From an uncultured Kordiimonas sp. (lineage in GTDB: Bacteria; Pseudomonadota; Alphaproteobacteria; Sphingomonadales; Kordiimonadaceae): 64,000 nt of DNA. Positions 47,108 to 56,492 of this stretch are shown here, piece by piece. The position numbers were made by a program, and so were the translations under genes. Below the pieces are notes generated by a model. That model made no database searches. It was not told the origin of the DNA and saw only the letters and a program-made list of their open reading frames with translations. Every line of letters starts with the position of its first letter. Position 1 is the stretch's first letter. The DNA lies in NCBI GenBank assembly GCA_947500295.1, contig CANMRM010000002.1, positions 62,001 to 126,000 on the forward strand, written 5' to 3'.

Positions 47108-48025
47108 ATGTCTATTAACTTGGCTGCTGGCGGCGGCGCATTTCCTGTTGTAACACCGGACCGCGTCCGGGAAGCGTTTGAAACCGGCGAATTTCCCTAC
47201 TCGGAAAAAATGAGTCGTACTGAGTATGACGGGCTGAAGGAAGACTTGCAGGCTGAATTGCTAAAGGTTCAGTTGTGGGTTCAGGAAACTGGCAAAAAAC
47301 TGGTTATTCTATTTGAAGGCAGGGACGCGGCGGGCAAAGGCGGAACCATAAAACGCTTCATGGAACACCTTAATCCGCGCCATGCCAGAGTGGTCGCACT
47401 ACCAAAACCCTCAGATGTTCAAAAAGACCAATGGTTTTTCCAGCGATATATCGAGCATTTACCAACCGCCGGCGAGATCGTTTTTTATGATCGATCCTGG
47501 TACAACAGAGCCGGCGTTGAACGAGTCATGGTTTTTTGTACGCCTTCTGAGTATCTTGAATTTATGCGTCAGGCGCCCTCGCTGGAACGTATGCTCAGCC
47601 GTTCGGGGATCAGCCTCTACAAATACTGGTTTTCCGTTACCCGTGAGGAACAAAAACAGCGATTTGCAAAGCGAAAAACAGATCCCCTGAAACGCTGGAA
47701 ACTCAGTCCAATCGATCAGGCCAGCCTCGCCAGGTGGGACGACTATACCGAAGCAAAAGAAGCAATGTTTTTCTATACCGATACAGCCGATGCACCATGG
47801 ACGATCGTCAAGTCAAACGACAAGAAACGAGCGCGCATCAATTGCATGCGCCACTTTCTGAGCACACTTGACTATCCAGACAAAAATCTGGATCTCGTCT
47901 CGCAGCCAGACCCTTTGATCGTAGGAAACGCCAGTCACGTAATCCATCAGTCTGACCATATTCTGGGTAAATCTCTGCATCCCGAACATCGTCGGGCCTC
48001 AAACGGTCACGCTCAACCAGTTTGA
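47108..48025 (+). CDS. ppk2: Polyphosphate kinase 2
   Basis: A 305-residue PPK2-family enzyme that transfers phosphate between polyphosphate and nucleotides. Walker A is FEGRDAAGKGGTIKRF, Walker B is FYDRSWYNRAGVERVM, and the lid segment is QKQRFAKRKTDPLKRWKLSP. The length fits class I PPK2, which acts on nucleoside diphosphates; this class is inferred. Start ATG 47108 has GGAGG seven bases upstream. Several in-frame starts further up (47033, 47048, 47087, 47102) would add a non-family N-terminus. Confidence 0.94.
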   Translation: MSINLAAGGGAFPVVTPDRVREAFETGEFPYSEKMSRTEYDGLKEDLQAELLKVQLWVQETGKKLVILFEGRDAAGKGGTIKRFMEHLNPRHARVVALPKPSDVQKDQWFFQRYIEHLPTAGEIVFYDRSWYNRAGVERVMVFCTPSEYLEFMRQAPSLERMLSRSGISLYKYWFSVTREEQKQRFAKRKTDPLKRWKLSPIDQASLARWDDYTEAKEAMFFYTDTADAPWTIVKSNDKKRARINCMRHFLSTLDYPDKNLDLVSQPDPLIVGNASHVIHQSDHILGKSLHPEHRRASNGHAQPV

Positions 48026-48134
48026 AACTTCAACTGATCGACCAGTGGCGGGCATTCACCGCATTTTACGTTGGATAACCGGCCATTTTCGCATAGCGTC
48101 CCTCGCTCAAAGGGCAACATAGGGAAGGGTCGTC

Positions 48135-50312
48135 ATGAAACTCAAGTATCTAACCACAGTGGGAACCGCTGCGCTGCTTCTGGCATCGGGGTGCGCGGAC
48201 ACGGACAGCACACAAAGCGATGCCAACAATGCAGAAAACAACTCACAAAGCATAGAGGCCAGCTTGGACGACAATGTTCTGCTCGCTGAATGGAAAGGGC
48301 AGTATGGCGGCGTCCCTGCGTTCGATCAAATGGACCTCTCGGCACTGAAGGCTGCGCTTGAGAAGGGCATGGCGCACAACCTGATGGAAATTGAGGCGAT
48401 CGCCAATAACCCGGAGCCACCAACATTCGAAAATACAATTCTTGAGATGGAAAGGGCCGGAGATGCCCTCGGTCGCGTTTTCACTTACTGGGGTATTTGG
48501 CGCTCAAATATGTCGACGCCTGAGTTTCGTGCAATCCAGCGCGAGATGGCACCAAAGTTGTCTGCATTTACCTCGAAAATCACCCAGAACGACAAACTCT
48601 TTTCAAGAGTTCAGACCGTCTATGAAAGTGACGACCTGAAATCCAGGCCACCTGAAGAACAGCGCCTGACATGGCTTGTTTACGATAACTTTGCGAGCTT
48701 TGGCGCGACGCTCTCGGGCGAGGCGAAGGAACGCTATGCAGCAATCAATCAGGAGCTCGCCGGCCTGCACACCCAGTTTGCGAACAACGTGCTTCACGAT
48801 GAAGAAGAATACGCCATCTATTTTGATCAGGCAGAGGCAGCAGGGCTAGCGGATGATTTCCTCGCCTCGGCAAGGTCTGCAGCCGAAGCAAAACCCGGCC
48901 CAGGCGAGTTCGCCGTGCGCAACACACGCTCCGCCATGGACCCGTTTTTGACATTTTCCGAAAACAGAGAGCTGCGCAAGCACGTCTGGGAAATGTATTA
49001 CAGCCGCGGTGACCACGGGGATGCATATGACAATAACGACATCATCGCCCAGATTCTGAAGCTGCGGCACGAGCGTGTGCAATTGCTTGGTTATGAAAAC
49101 TATGCACAATGGCGCCTGCAGAACCGAATGGCCAAAACGCCGGAGCAGGCGATTGCGCTGATGGAAGCCGTATGGCCAGCAGCAACCGAGCGCGCGCGGC
49201 AGGAAGTTGCCGATATGCAGGCAATTGCCGACGCTGAAGGCGCAAACATCACGATTGAGCCATGGGACTACCGCTTCTACGCAGAAAAAGTGCGCAAGGC
49301 TCAATACGACCTGAATTCTGACGAGGTTAAACAGTACCTGGAATTGAACAAACTACGCGAAGCGATGTTTTATGTTGCCGGCGAACTGTTCAATTTCAAT
49401 TTTGCTCCCGTGCCGGAGGGCTCTGTGCCGGTCTTCCACCCTGACGTCAATGTCTGGGAAGTTACGGACCGCACAAGCGGTGAACATGTGGGACTTTGGT
49501 ATCTTGATCCATACGCCCGTGGCGGCAAACGCTCAGGAGCCTGGGCATCGAGCTACCGTAGCCACGAGACCTTCAATGGCAAACGAACCGTTTTATCGTC
49601 AAACAACTCCAATTTCGTGAAGCCTGCAGCCGGGCAGCCTGTTCTGGTCTCCTGGTCTGACGCAGAAACATTCTTCCATGAATTTGGCCATGCCTTGCAT
49701 GCGCTTTCCTCGCAGGTTGCTTACCCAACCCTCAACAGTGGTGTTCGGGATTACACAGAATTCCAGTCACAGCTTCTCGAGCGCTGGCTTTCAACAGACG
49801 TGGTCATCAATACATATCTCAAGCACCATGAAACCGGAGAGCCAATGCCCCGCAGCCTGATTGAGAAAATCAAGGCGGCGGCGACCTTCAACCAGGGCTT
49901 TGCAACAACCGAATATCTTGCCTCTGCTTTGGTCGACATGAAGTTCCACACAACCGACCCGACGGGCATTGACCCGGATGCCTTCGAACGTGAAACACTG
50001 GCGGCTCTTGGCATGCCTAAAGAGATTGTCATGCGGCATCGCAGTCCACATTTCGGTCATATCTTCTCAGGGGAGGGATATTCTGCCGGCTACTATGGTT
50101 ACATGTGGGCAGATGTCCTGACTTCTGACGCGGCAGAGGCATTTGCCGAAGCGCCTGGTGGATTTTATGACAAAGAAGTAGCGGACAAGTTGGTCAATTA
50201 TCTGTTCGCGGCGCGCAATGCGATGGACCCTGCCGACGCCTTTCGGGCTTTCCGGGGCAGGGACGCCAGAATTGAAGCGCTTTTGAGGGACAGGGGTTTC
50301 CTGAGCGAATAG
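48135..50312 (+). CDS. M3-family peptidase lipoprotein (Dcp/oligopeptidase A-like)
   Basis: A 725-residue zinc metallopeptidase. The catalytic motif HEFGHALH begins at His515 inside the fold around FFHEFGHALHAL, and GYSAGYYGYMWADV is the conserved C-terminal substrate-binding segment. A lipoprotein signal ends at LASGC (Cys20), so it is probably attached to the inner or outer membrane facing the periplasm. Family members trim peptides from the C-terminus (Dcp) or cleave short peptides. AGGGAAGGG lies just before ATG 48135, and a strong terminator follows. Confidence 0.93.
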   Translation: MKLKYLTTVGTAALLLASGCADTDSTQSDANNAENNSQSIEASLDDNVLLAEWKGQYGGVPAFDQMDLSALKAALEKGMAHNLMEIEAIANNPEPPTFENTILEMERAGDALGRVFTYWGIWRSNMSTPEFRAIQREMAPKLSAFTSKITQNDKLFSRVQTVYESDDLKSRPPEEQRLTWLVYDNFASFGATLSGEAKERYAAINQELAGLHTQFANNVLHDEEEYAIYFDQAEAAGLADDFLASARSAAEAKPGPGEFAVRNTRSAMDPFLTFSENRELRKHVWEMYYSRGDHGDAYDNNDIIAQILKLRHERVQLLGYENYAQWRLQNRMAKTPEQAIALMEAVWPAATERARQEVADMQAIADAEGANITIEPWDYRFYAEKVRKAQYDLNSDEVKQYLELNKLREAMFYVAGELFNFNFAPVPEGSVPVFHPDVNVWEVTDRTSGEHVGLWYLDPYARGGKRSGAWASSYRSHETFNGKRTVLSSNNSNFVKPAAGQPVLVSWSDAETFFHEFGHALHALSSQVAYPTLNSGVRDYTEFQSQLLERWLSTDVVINTYLKHHETGEPMPRSLIEKIKAAATFNQGFATTEYLASALVDMKFHTTDPTGIDPDAFERETLAALGMPKEIVMRHRSPHFGHIFSGEGYSAGYYGYMWADVLTSDAAEAFAEAPGGFYDKEVADKLVNYLFAARNAMDPADAFRAFRGRDARIEALLRDRGFLSE

Positions 50313-50331
50313 GCAGATTTATGCCGTTAGT

Positions 50332-50357
50332 AAAAGGGGCCCGAGGGCCCCTTTTTT
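50332..50357. terminator. Bidirectional Rho-independent terminator
   Basis: GGGGCCC (50336-50342) pairs with GGGCCCC (50345-50351), preceded by AAAA and followed by six T. It lies between the M3 peptidase gene and the convergent chemoreceptor gene and can serve both. Confidence 0.9.
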
Positions 50358-50403
50358 GTCCGGATTGCGACCTTCCTTATTGGCTTGCCACGCAATTTTT
50401 GTG

Positions 50404-52560
50404 TCAGGCGGCGGTCTGCCCCTGCGCGGTCAATTCCGTGAGGAACCCCCGCACAGCAGATTGCAGACCGTCGCAATGTTTCAACAGGTTTTCTGAAGAA
50501 GAGCGTACCTGAGCAGAGGACCCTTTTGTTTCTGTGGCCACCTGCTGAACTTTACCAACACTGCTCATCACCTGATCTGCGCCCATGCTTGCTTCCTGCA
50601 TACTGCGGCTTATCTCAGCAGTTGCCGCGCTTTGTTGGTCTACTGACTCAGCGATCGCCGATGAAATTTTGCTCGTTTTCTCAACAACTTCACGAATGGA
50701 CCGAACCGCAGAGGTTACATCACCGGACACGGATTGCATCATGCGAATTTGGCTCGCTATCTCGTCTGTTGCGCCCGCCGTCTGGTCAGCAAGCGCTTTC
50801 ACCTCATGCGCCACAACGGCAAAGCCCTTACCGGCTTCCCCGGCCCGCGCCGCTTCAATAGTGGCATTAAGCGCAAGCAGGTTGGTCTGCTCGGCAATTT
50901 CACTGATCAGGCCAAGAACACCTTCGATTTTCCGGGACGATTCTTCAAGTTCCGAAACCGTTGATGCCGTGCTTTCAGACTGCTTTACCGCATTGATTGA
51001 AATCTCCGTGGATTCGGCAACCTGCCGACTGATCTCGTCAACGGAAGAACTAAGCTCTTCGGCCGCGCTGGCAACAGTTTGCACATTCGCCGATGTCTGG
51101 CGGGAAGCTGATGCAGCTTCAGCGCCGCAAGCTTCATTTTCTTCAGCTTGCCCAATCATGGAGCCAGAGGTTGCTTCAAGGGATTGCGCCGCCTGCGTTA
51201 ACTCCGTGATTACGGTGCCGACTTCACGATCAAACTTTTCTGCCAGCGCCTGCATTGCGGACCGTAGGCGCTGTTGTTCTGCCTGTTCAGTAGCTTTCTT
51301 ACGCTCTTCATCTTCGGCGGCTTCCCGTGCATGACGCTCACGCATCTCTTCAGTCCGCCAAAGGTGTTCAATTTCTGCTTTTTTGGTCTCAATTTCCAGC
51401 AACAGGCGTTCTACGCTGCTTTGCTTGAACTTTAGAACGGAGCCGGCCATGTCACCGATTTCACTGGAGTAATCAGAGCAGGGTACTTCAACCTCCAGAT
51501 CGCCGCCTGACAGGTCATCCATGCATGTTTTCAAACGAGACAGGGGAGAGGTCACACTCTTGAAGATGGCGTACGCCATGGCAAGAATAAGCAACGTCCC
51601 AATCGAGAAGACCACGCTCATGGTCCAGAAGGTTGAGCTTGCCTGGTCCAGCGCTCTTTGCGCCAAGCCAATAATCTCCGAATTGTTACGGTCTTCAACC
51701 TGTTTCATCAGGTCAATTTTGACAGTAATCCGTCCAAACCAGTCATTGGGCAGGGGGTCTCCGCTATCCAGTGCTCCACGTGTGGAAATAGCAAAGTCGC
51801 GCATTCGCTGTACGTCGTTGATGGCCTCACCGACAACAGTCTGATCATAAAAAGCTACCGTCTCTTTGGATGCAAAATTGCGAAATACAGACAGAAAGGC
51901 TTCCTGCTGGCTGATCAATCCGACGAAACGATTGTAGATGGCAACAGGAAAGCTTCCAGCGTTGAAACCGGCATTGCCCATCGCTCGTTCCTGACCGGCT
52001 CGCTCCTTAGCTTCCAGCACACCAATATAGCCAGTTAATGCCTGCATGATCTCTGGATCGCTGGCATTGATGGACATGTATTTAATGATGTTCAGCAACT
52101 TTGCGATTGTCGCGGTGTAATAGCGGGCCATCTGGGGAACAGAGCGGCTTCCAGCGTCAATCGCCCGCCGCTCGGTTGCCAAGTTTGACAGGCTGGTTTG
52201 TGCCTCTCCAACAACCGCAGATAATCCCGCCGCCATCTCAAAACCCTGCGTAGCACTGATGAAAACATCCATGGTGTAGTCAGTTTCGCCGCGCTGCGTG
52301 TCCACCAGCGTGCTAAGGTCCGACCTCAGACCGGAGCCTATAAAACCGGCACTGCGGCCACGTTCTTTTTGTAATTCATGGACCAGGCCACTGACTTTTG
52401 GGGCAAAGCTTGCAATTTTCTCGATTGTTGCCGCTTGTCCCGCCTTTGTCCTGGCATCCATTGCGGTCACAAATGCGAAGACAACTGCCAGCAGCAGAGG
52501 CACCAGCGCCAGCGCAATAACACGCGTGCCAATGCCAAATTGGTTTAAAATCTTTTCCAT
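50404..52560 (-). CDS. Methyl-accepting chemotaxis protein with NIT sensor domain
   Basis: A 718-residue transmembrane receptor. It has an N-terminal span (~10-33), then a large periplasmic NIT-type domain ([17 protein letters not shown] opening, then [12 protein letters not shown]), a family linked to nitrate/nitrite sensing. A second span is near ~320, then HAMP ([21 protein letters not shown]) and the MCP signalling domain with [20 protein letters not shown] followed by [20 protein letters not shown] 52560 (MEKILNQ) has GGAG upstream; an ATG at 52581 is possible. The ligand is unproven. Confidence 0.9.
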   Translation of the reverse strand: MEKILNQFGIGTRVIALALVPLLLAVVFAFVTAMDARTKAGQAATIEKIASFAPKVSGLVHELQKERGRSAGFIGSGLRSDLSTLVDTQRGETDYTMDVFISATQGFEMAAGLSAVVGEAQTSLSNLATERRAIDAGSRSVPQMARYYTATIAKLLNIIKYMSINASDPEIMQALTGYIGVLEAKERAGQERAMGNAGFNAGSFPVAIYNRFVGLISQQEAFLSVFRNFASKETVAFYDQTVVGEAINDVQRMRDFAISTRGALDSGDPLPNDWFGRITVKIDLMKQVEDRNNSEIIGLAQRALDQASSTFWTMSVVFSIGTLLILAMAYAIFKSVTSPLSRLKTCMDDLSGGDLEVEVPCSDYSSEIGDMAGSVLKFKQSSVERLLLEIETKKAEIEHLWRTEEMRERHAREAAEDEERKKATEQAEQQRLRSAMQALAEKFDREVGTVITELTQAAQSLEATSGSMIGQAEENEACGAEAASASRQTSANVQTVASAAEELSSSVDEISRQVAESTEISINAVKQSESTASTVSELEESSRKIEGVLGLISEIAEQTNLLALNATIEAARAGEAGKGFAVVAHEVKALADQTAGATDEIASQIRMMQSVSGDVTSAVRSIREVVEKTSKISSAIAESVDQQSAATAEISRSMQEASMGADQVMSSVGKVQQVATETKGSSAQVRSSSENLLKHCDGLQSAVRGFLTELTAQGQTAA

Positions 52561-52959
52561 GGTCGCTCCAACCCAAAACAACAGGTTTTCGACCCCCGGG
52601 CCAAAGTTGGGGGAGCAGGGTTAATATATGTTTAAGTCATTTAAATTCATGAATCTCTTCAGGTCGGATCCAACAATATTTCAAAAGCTCAGGGATGAGC
52701 TGATTACAGACCCGGGCAACTGGTTCCAAGAAATTGTCATCTAGCGAACTGAGAGCTCACGCAATTGGGGAACACAGAGGGGCGGTCATTGGGATTGCAC
52801 AAGATGCCAGCTTCGGGAGAAGGGACCATTGGAAAGGCCCAAAACTATATTGCTGGTGACTATGGCCACCTAGAAGCCATTATTCACTATATAATCTCGG
52901 TCAATTTGACATTGCGGCCCCTTATACTCAAACTAGCGGCAGGCTCGGGGAGAAGGCAG
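52561..52959. other. Divergent intergenic region without a recognised gene
   Basis: About 400 bases between the NIT receptor and the exported HExxH protein. The only structure noted is a 6-bp stem-loop, AGCTCA/TGAGCT, near 52685-52700. An AT-rich stretch at 52620-52660 may hold the receptor promoter. An open frame runs through it from 52765 in phase with the next gene, but it has no signal-peptide or family features. Confidence 0.4.
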
Positions 52960-53973
52960 ATGCTTGTGAAAAAGCCATCGATGATCTTCATGGCCCTGTT
53001 TGTATTATCAAGCACGGCCATCGCAGCAAATGAAACTAAAAACCAGGACGAAGTTGAAAGGCGACAATTCCACTATGAGGATTTGCGTGCCTTTGCCCTC
53101 GCTCGTGAAAAGCTGGACGCTGGCGCAGCTCCTGAAACAGCCTATCAAGCTTACATTGAACTGGCCTCAGCCGGTTTTAACGGTTGGATGAAACAATATC
53201 GAGTGTCCGTCGATCGGTTTATTGACCGGGTGCCCAAAAATGAAGCTACGTACCGGCAGTTGCCAGCTCTTGAACGACCTCTGCGCGCGAGGGAAGGGCG
53301 GATCAACGGTTACCTGGACAGCCTGGCAGCCCTTGCGGACAGCAGCGAACAGTTACCTGTCTATTATTTTGTTTCCAATCAGCATTTGCTTGGCGGTACG
53401 CCTGTTGCCCTGGATGATACCGAAGCAAACTTCGGTATTGGCATCGCTGTCGGTAATGACGACTTCGCGCCCGGCACACCGTCAGGTTTTGTCCCGAACC
53501 GGGTCGCAGATTCACTTGTGCAGGTGGTAGTGCATGAAGCAGCGCACATTCTTCAGCTCAAGGCACAGGGCGGCCGGCCAAATTATATCTCGATCTATGA
53601 TCAGGAAAAGGGGTCAATGGCAGCAATCGCTATTAGGGAAGGCTGTGCAGAATATCTGACATACCTGGCTTCAGGTCTAAGGTTCGGAAACCGACATGAA
53701 TATGTCGCCGCAAACGAAACGGGTCTGTGGGCAGCGTTCAAGAAAATTGCGGATAAACCGCCATTTTCTGTGCCGGGTTGGTTTTCCGGAAGAAACGAAG
53801 AAAATCCAGATTGGTCGTTCCAGGTTGGTTATTCACTGGGTTTTCGCATATGTGAGGTTTTTCATCAGGCAAAAGATGGGACGGATACGGCCGAACAGTT
53901 GTTCAGGCTTTATGACGATGAGGACATTGCAAAGGTTTTCGCCGTGTATGAAACTAATTTGAGTGGGGAATAG
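52960..53973 (+). CDS. Exported HExxH putative zinc metalloprotease
   Basis: A 337-residue protein with a signal peptide (~1-22, MIFMALFVLSSTAIAA). The zinc motif is HEAAH at 192-196 in VVVHEAAHILQL, followed about 40 residues later by EGCAEYLTYLA, which could give the third Glu ligand of a gluzincin-type site. The overall pattern resembles the DUF2268-type predicted Zn-dependent proteases, but I am not certain of the family. ATG 52960 has GGGGAGAAGG just upstream and opens directly into the signal peptide. Confidence 0.72.
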   Translation: MLVKKPSMIFMALFVLSSTAIAANETKNQDEVERRQFHYEDLRAFALAREKLDAGAAPETAYQAYIELASAGFNGWMKQYRVSVDRFIDRVPKNEATYRQLPALERPLRAREGRINGYLDSLAALADSSEQLPVYYFVSNQHLLGGTPVALDDTEANFGIGIAVGNDDFAPGTPSGFVPNRVADSLVQVVVHEAAHILQLKAQGGRPNYISIYDQEKGSMAAIAIREGCAEYLTYLASGLRFGNRHEYVAANETGLWAAFKKIADKPPFSVPGWFSGRNEENPDWSFQVGYSLGFRICEVFHQAKDGTDTAEQLFRLYDDEDIAKVFAVYETNLSGE

Positions 53974-54000
53974 ATGTGGTAGGCTCAGCAATCTTGTCTA

Positions 54001-54024
54001 AATATAAAACGTATAATTTATATT
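54001..54024. repeat. AT-rich inverted repeat
   Basis: AATATAAA (54001-54008) and TTTATATT (54017-54024) are perfect arms with an 8-base spacer that contains part of a TATAAT (54012-54017). It lies just after the HExxH gene. I found no matching -35 box at normal spacing, so its role is open. Confidence 0.5.
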
Positions 54025-54097
54025 ATGGGAAATAATAATGTCACCGTGCCGCACCATGTTTCGTTGTCCAGAGCCATTAAAAACTTCCCTTAGCGAC

Positions 54098-54121
54098 ATT
54101 AGATTCAATATTAGATTCAAT
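54098..54121 (+). repeat. Perfect tandem duplication of a 12-mer
   Basis: ATTAGATTCAAT occurs twice in immediate succession (54098-54109 and 54110-54121). It looks like a recent slippage or duplication in non-coding DNA. Confidence 0.85.
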
Positions 54122-54130
54122 TGTTGCGCG

Positions 54131-54150
54131 GTTTTGGGTCAACTCAAAAC
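54131..54150. repeat. Compact inverted repeat
   Basis: GTTTTGGGT (54131-54139) pairs with ACTCAAAAC (54142-54150), nine pairs including one G-U, with a very short loop. It is part of a cluster of stem-loops at 54001-54309 in the gap between the HExxH gene and the 644-residue gene. Confidence 0.45.
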
Positions 54151-54249
54151 TAAGTCAGTGCAGTTCCTGCAGAAACTATCTCTTTCACCATGGGTGAGTC
54201 ATTCGCTACACCAGCACACGCCTCAAGCGGCTCACGGTCTATCTGACCT

Positions 54250-54277
54250 GGGTGTTCGGCACCATTGCCGAACACCC
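54250..54277. repeat. Strong 12-bp stem-loop
   Basis: GGGTGTTCGGCA (54250-54261) and TGCCGAACACCC (54266-54277) are perfect arms around CCAT. No T run follows on either strand. It is 103 bases downstream of the leftward gene ending at 54380, so it could end that transcript in a Rho-dependent way or be part of a structured RNA. Confidence 0.7.
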
Positions 54278-54288
54278 GATAAATCCTG

Positions 54289-54309
54289 TTCAAGAGCTTT
54301 TGTCTTGAA
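54289..54309. repeat. 7-bp stem-loop
   Basis: TTCAAGA (54289-54295) and TCTTGAA (54303-54309) are perfect arms around a 7-base loop, only 11 bases from the stronger stem at 54250-54277. Confidence 0.55.
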
Positions 54310-54379
54310 ACGTCAACCAAGACAAACTCGACAAACCGCACAAGATGAACAAGGTCAGAGCTGTTCGGTCAGACACAAT

Positions 54380-56314
54380 CTAGTCAACGATCACTAACTC
54401 GTCTTCGGAATCCGGCTGCATCTCATCATCTTCGGGATCCGGATCAACCCGAGCATATACCGGAGCCGTCGAGGCGTTTACATCATTCAGAAGGTCTGTC
54501 TGCCCATCGCCCGCATTGAGGAGCTCCTCTTTTTCATTGTCGACATCATCCATTTGAACAATGTCTGTATTGTCGGGAGCGATAAGGTCTGTTCGTCCAT
54601 CGCTTGTCTTGAGGACCACCTCTTTTTCATCGTCGACATCACCCATTTGAACAATGTCTGCATTGTCGGGAACGACAAAGCCCCTGGTCGACAGCGGTGC
54701 CACGTCGGTGCGAACAAAAGCATGGTAATTATTAACGTCATACCTGGTATCTTTGTATTTAACCACCTCATGGCGTTTCAAATATTCCTGATCCTGCCCC
54801 ATATATTGGAAGGAAATATCTTTAGTATCATTGTTTTCCGGTTTATCCGCTTGAGCCTTCACAATAACGTCATTGTCGTTCAAGGAAGTATCGTTGATGT
54901 CATTGTTTTCCGGTTTATCCGCTTGAGCCTTCACAACAATGCCCTTCTCGTTCATCGTCCAGCCCGCAAACTGATCACCAGGGATTCCCGCATTAATCCT
55001 TACCTCGCTCGGGGGATTCATTGGTATATGAAATTCATCCATCTTCCCGGCCAACTGCGCACTGTGTGGCATGATGTTAATATTAACCCTGGGTTCTATC
55101 TGTTTACTATCTTTTGGAAAAAAGTCTGCGCGAGCGATCTGAATAATAGCAGGCTTTTGATCGGACCACGCCAATTGGATGTTTTTGCCGATGTTTTTCA
55201 GGTCTTCCCGCCCCAGCCAAACTCGATCGCTGCCATCCGTCAGTGCTTTGTAGCCGATCACACCTGGATGCCTGTGCGGGTGGTCGAGTCTCCGTGGAAT
55301 TTTTTCGTCAAGGGTCAGAAGGTCCTGCTTCGCTTCATGTCCGTACCCTCCCCCAATCATGAAAAGATGCCTGGAAGGATGGGCTCCGAAAAAATGAAGA
55401 CCGCCATAAAACTTGACACCCCCGTAGTTCGTTCTTTTGACGTTGGGGTCGGCGTCGGGATCGGGGTCAGGAGCTTTTTCTGTGAGATAGCTGATGGTTA
55501 TCGCGGCAAAGTGTTTGGCAGGATTCAAGTCGGCTTTATCCATCGCCTCCACTATAGCCGGATTGCGAAGAGCGTATCGGTTCAATTCCGTCAGACAGAA
55601 ACTATTAATCCTCGTCATATTGCCTCTGGCCTTTGAAACAGTGTCCTTCAGTATGAGGATTGGCCCATATTCTTGATCCTTGAGGTTTTGGGCGACGCTG
55701 TTGCTATATGCACGCAAGGCCTCAGAGTCATCCTGTCCGGTCCAGCCTATACCAATGATGGGAGGAGACGGCTGGTCCGGCTGATTTTTAAGCAGCAGTC
55801 TCGGATGCTCCTTGTAATAATCCGGCACATCGTCGCCGTCATCATCATTGTCCTGTGGCGGCTTCTTTCCATTGGCACCGCCACTTTTATTAGGTCCTCC
55901 TGGTCCGCCAGAGGTGTTGTTGTCGTTCGGCGGCAGGCTGCCGTCGCCCGGATCATCATCACCCTCATCACCCACAGGTTTGCTGAGGCACCCTGCCCCC
56001 CCAACCTGCCGGGCATACTTTTCTGCACCGGTTTCCTTGATAATGTTGGGGTCAAGAATATCGATATCGGGAGCTATGTTGGAGCGGCTTGTCTCCGACG
56101 GTGAAAGATATCCCTTTTCCGGTTCGTCGATTTCGGTGGCCAAAACATCATCCGGAAGGGCATTTGTCTTGCTTTGTGTAGTCTTGAGCTGCTCTAGAAA
56201 CCCTTTGGCGAGTGAGCTCTGGGCGATTGTAGGTGACGGGGTCTGATACAGGGGCATGGGATGCTTTGCCGCGCCGTCAGGCTTGGAGGAAGGAGTGGGA
56301 GAAAAACTTGTCAT
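54380..56314 (-). CDS. 644-residue protein of unknown function with internal duplications
   Basis: I do not recognise this protein. Residues ~1-155 are disordered: Pro/Ser/Thr-rich, then Gly/Asn/Asp-rich around GDDDPGDGSLPPNDNN. Residues ~170-440 look globular (KHFAAITISYL, then HLFMIGGGYGHEAKQ). The C-terminal third carries two tandem imperfect 31-residue units (PDNxDIVQM, DDEKE and TDL motifs) and two copies of a KAQADKPENND segment. The end is very acidic (DPEDDEMQPDSEDE). There is no signal peptide or membrane span. The ATG at 56314 has no good ribosome site. It lies downstream of the giant gene on the same strand, across a 685-base gap. Confidence 0.7.
   Translation of the reverse strand: MTSFSPTPSSKPDGAAKHPMPLYQTPSPTIAQSSLAKGFLEQLKTTQSKTNALPDDVLATEIDEPEKGYLSPSETSRSNIAPDIDILDPNIIKETGAEKYARQVGGAGCLSKPVGDEGDDDPGDGSLPPNDNNTSGGPGGPNKSGGANGKKPPQDNDDDGDDVPDYYKEHPRLLLKNQPDQPSPPIIGIGWTGQDDSEALRAYSNSVAQNLKDQEYGPILILKDTVSKARGNMTRINSFCLTELNRYALRNPAIVEAMDKADLNPAKHFAAITISYLTEKAPDPDPDADPNVKRTNYGGVKFYGGLHFFGAHPSRHLFMIGGGYGHEAKQDLLTLDEKIPRRLDHPHRHPGVIGYKALTDGSDRVWLGREDLKNIGKNIQLAWSDQKPAIIQIARADFFPKDSKQIEPRVNINIMPHSAQLAGKMDEFHIPMNPPSEVRINAGIPGDQFAGWTMNEKGIVVKAQADKPENNDINDTSLNDNDVIVKAQADKPENNDTKDISFQYMGQDQEYLKRHEVVKYKDTRYDVNNYHAFVRTDVAPLSTRGFVVPDNADIVQMGDVDDEKEVVLKTSDGRTDLIAPDNTDIVQMDDVDNEKEELLNAGDGQTDLLNDVNASTAPVYARVDPDPEDDEMQPDSEDELVIVD
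54491..54676 (-). repeat. Tandem imperfect repeat, two units of 93 bp
   Basis: Units at 54491-54583 and 54584-54676 share long identical blocks, such as CATTTGAACAATGTCTG. Each encodes 31 residues, including PDNxDIVQM and xDEKE. The period is a multiple of three, so the frame of the 644-residue gene is kept. Confidence 0.85.
54828..54936 (-). repeat. Perfect 37-bp direct repeat, 72-bp period
   Basis: The same 37 bases (beginning TCATTGTTTTCCGG) occur at 54828-54864 and 54900-54936. They encode the two KAQADKPENND copies. Identity at the DNA level suggests a recent in-frame duplication. Confidence 0.85.
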
Positions 56315-56492
56315 ACGATAATCCGATAGCTAGAGGTTAAATACATGGGTCGTTTCAGTAGCTCGCAGGCTGACATCTCAGCCACGCAGAGCCCTTTACT
56401 GAGCTGACAACCAAAAACTCCCTCTAAAGCTGCTTATCGTAAAATATGTTTTCTTCCGCGCTCCATGGGCCACACCGGGCCAGGAGACGCCA

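Noticed and set aside
50585-51334. A 249-codon rightward open frame antisense to the NIT chemoreceptor
   Set aside because: The opposite strand encodes an unmistakable MCP signalling domain. The Ser/Ala-rich antisense product is the usual shadow of such helical proteins.
54012-54017. A TATAAT box as a promoter for a rightward transcript
   Set aside because: No -35-like hexamer lies at 16-18 bases upstream, and no rightward gene follows. It is also part of an AT-rich inverted repeat.
54038-54397. A 119-codon rightward open frame downstream of the HExxH gene
   Set aside because: Its product is rich in Cys, His, Arg and Gln without any pattern of a fold, contains the duplicated 12-mer and the stem-loops, lacks a ribosome site and overlaps the end of the leftward gene.
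54554-55636. A 360-codon rightward open frame antisense to the 644-residue gene
   Set aside because: It is the complement of a longer frame with better amino-acid composition and clear in-frame repeats. Its own product is Phe/Ile/His/Arg-rich with no recognisable features.
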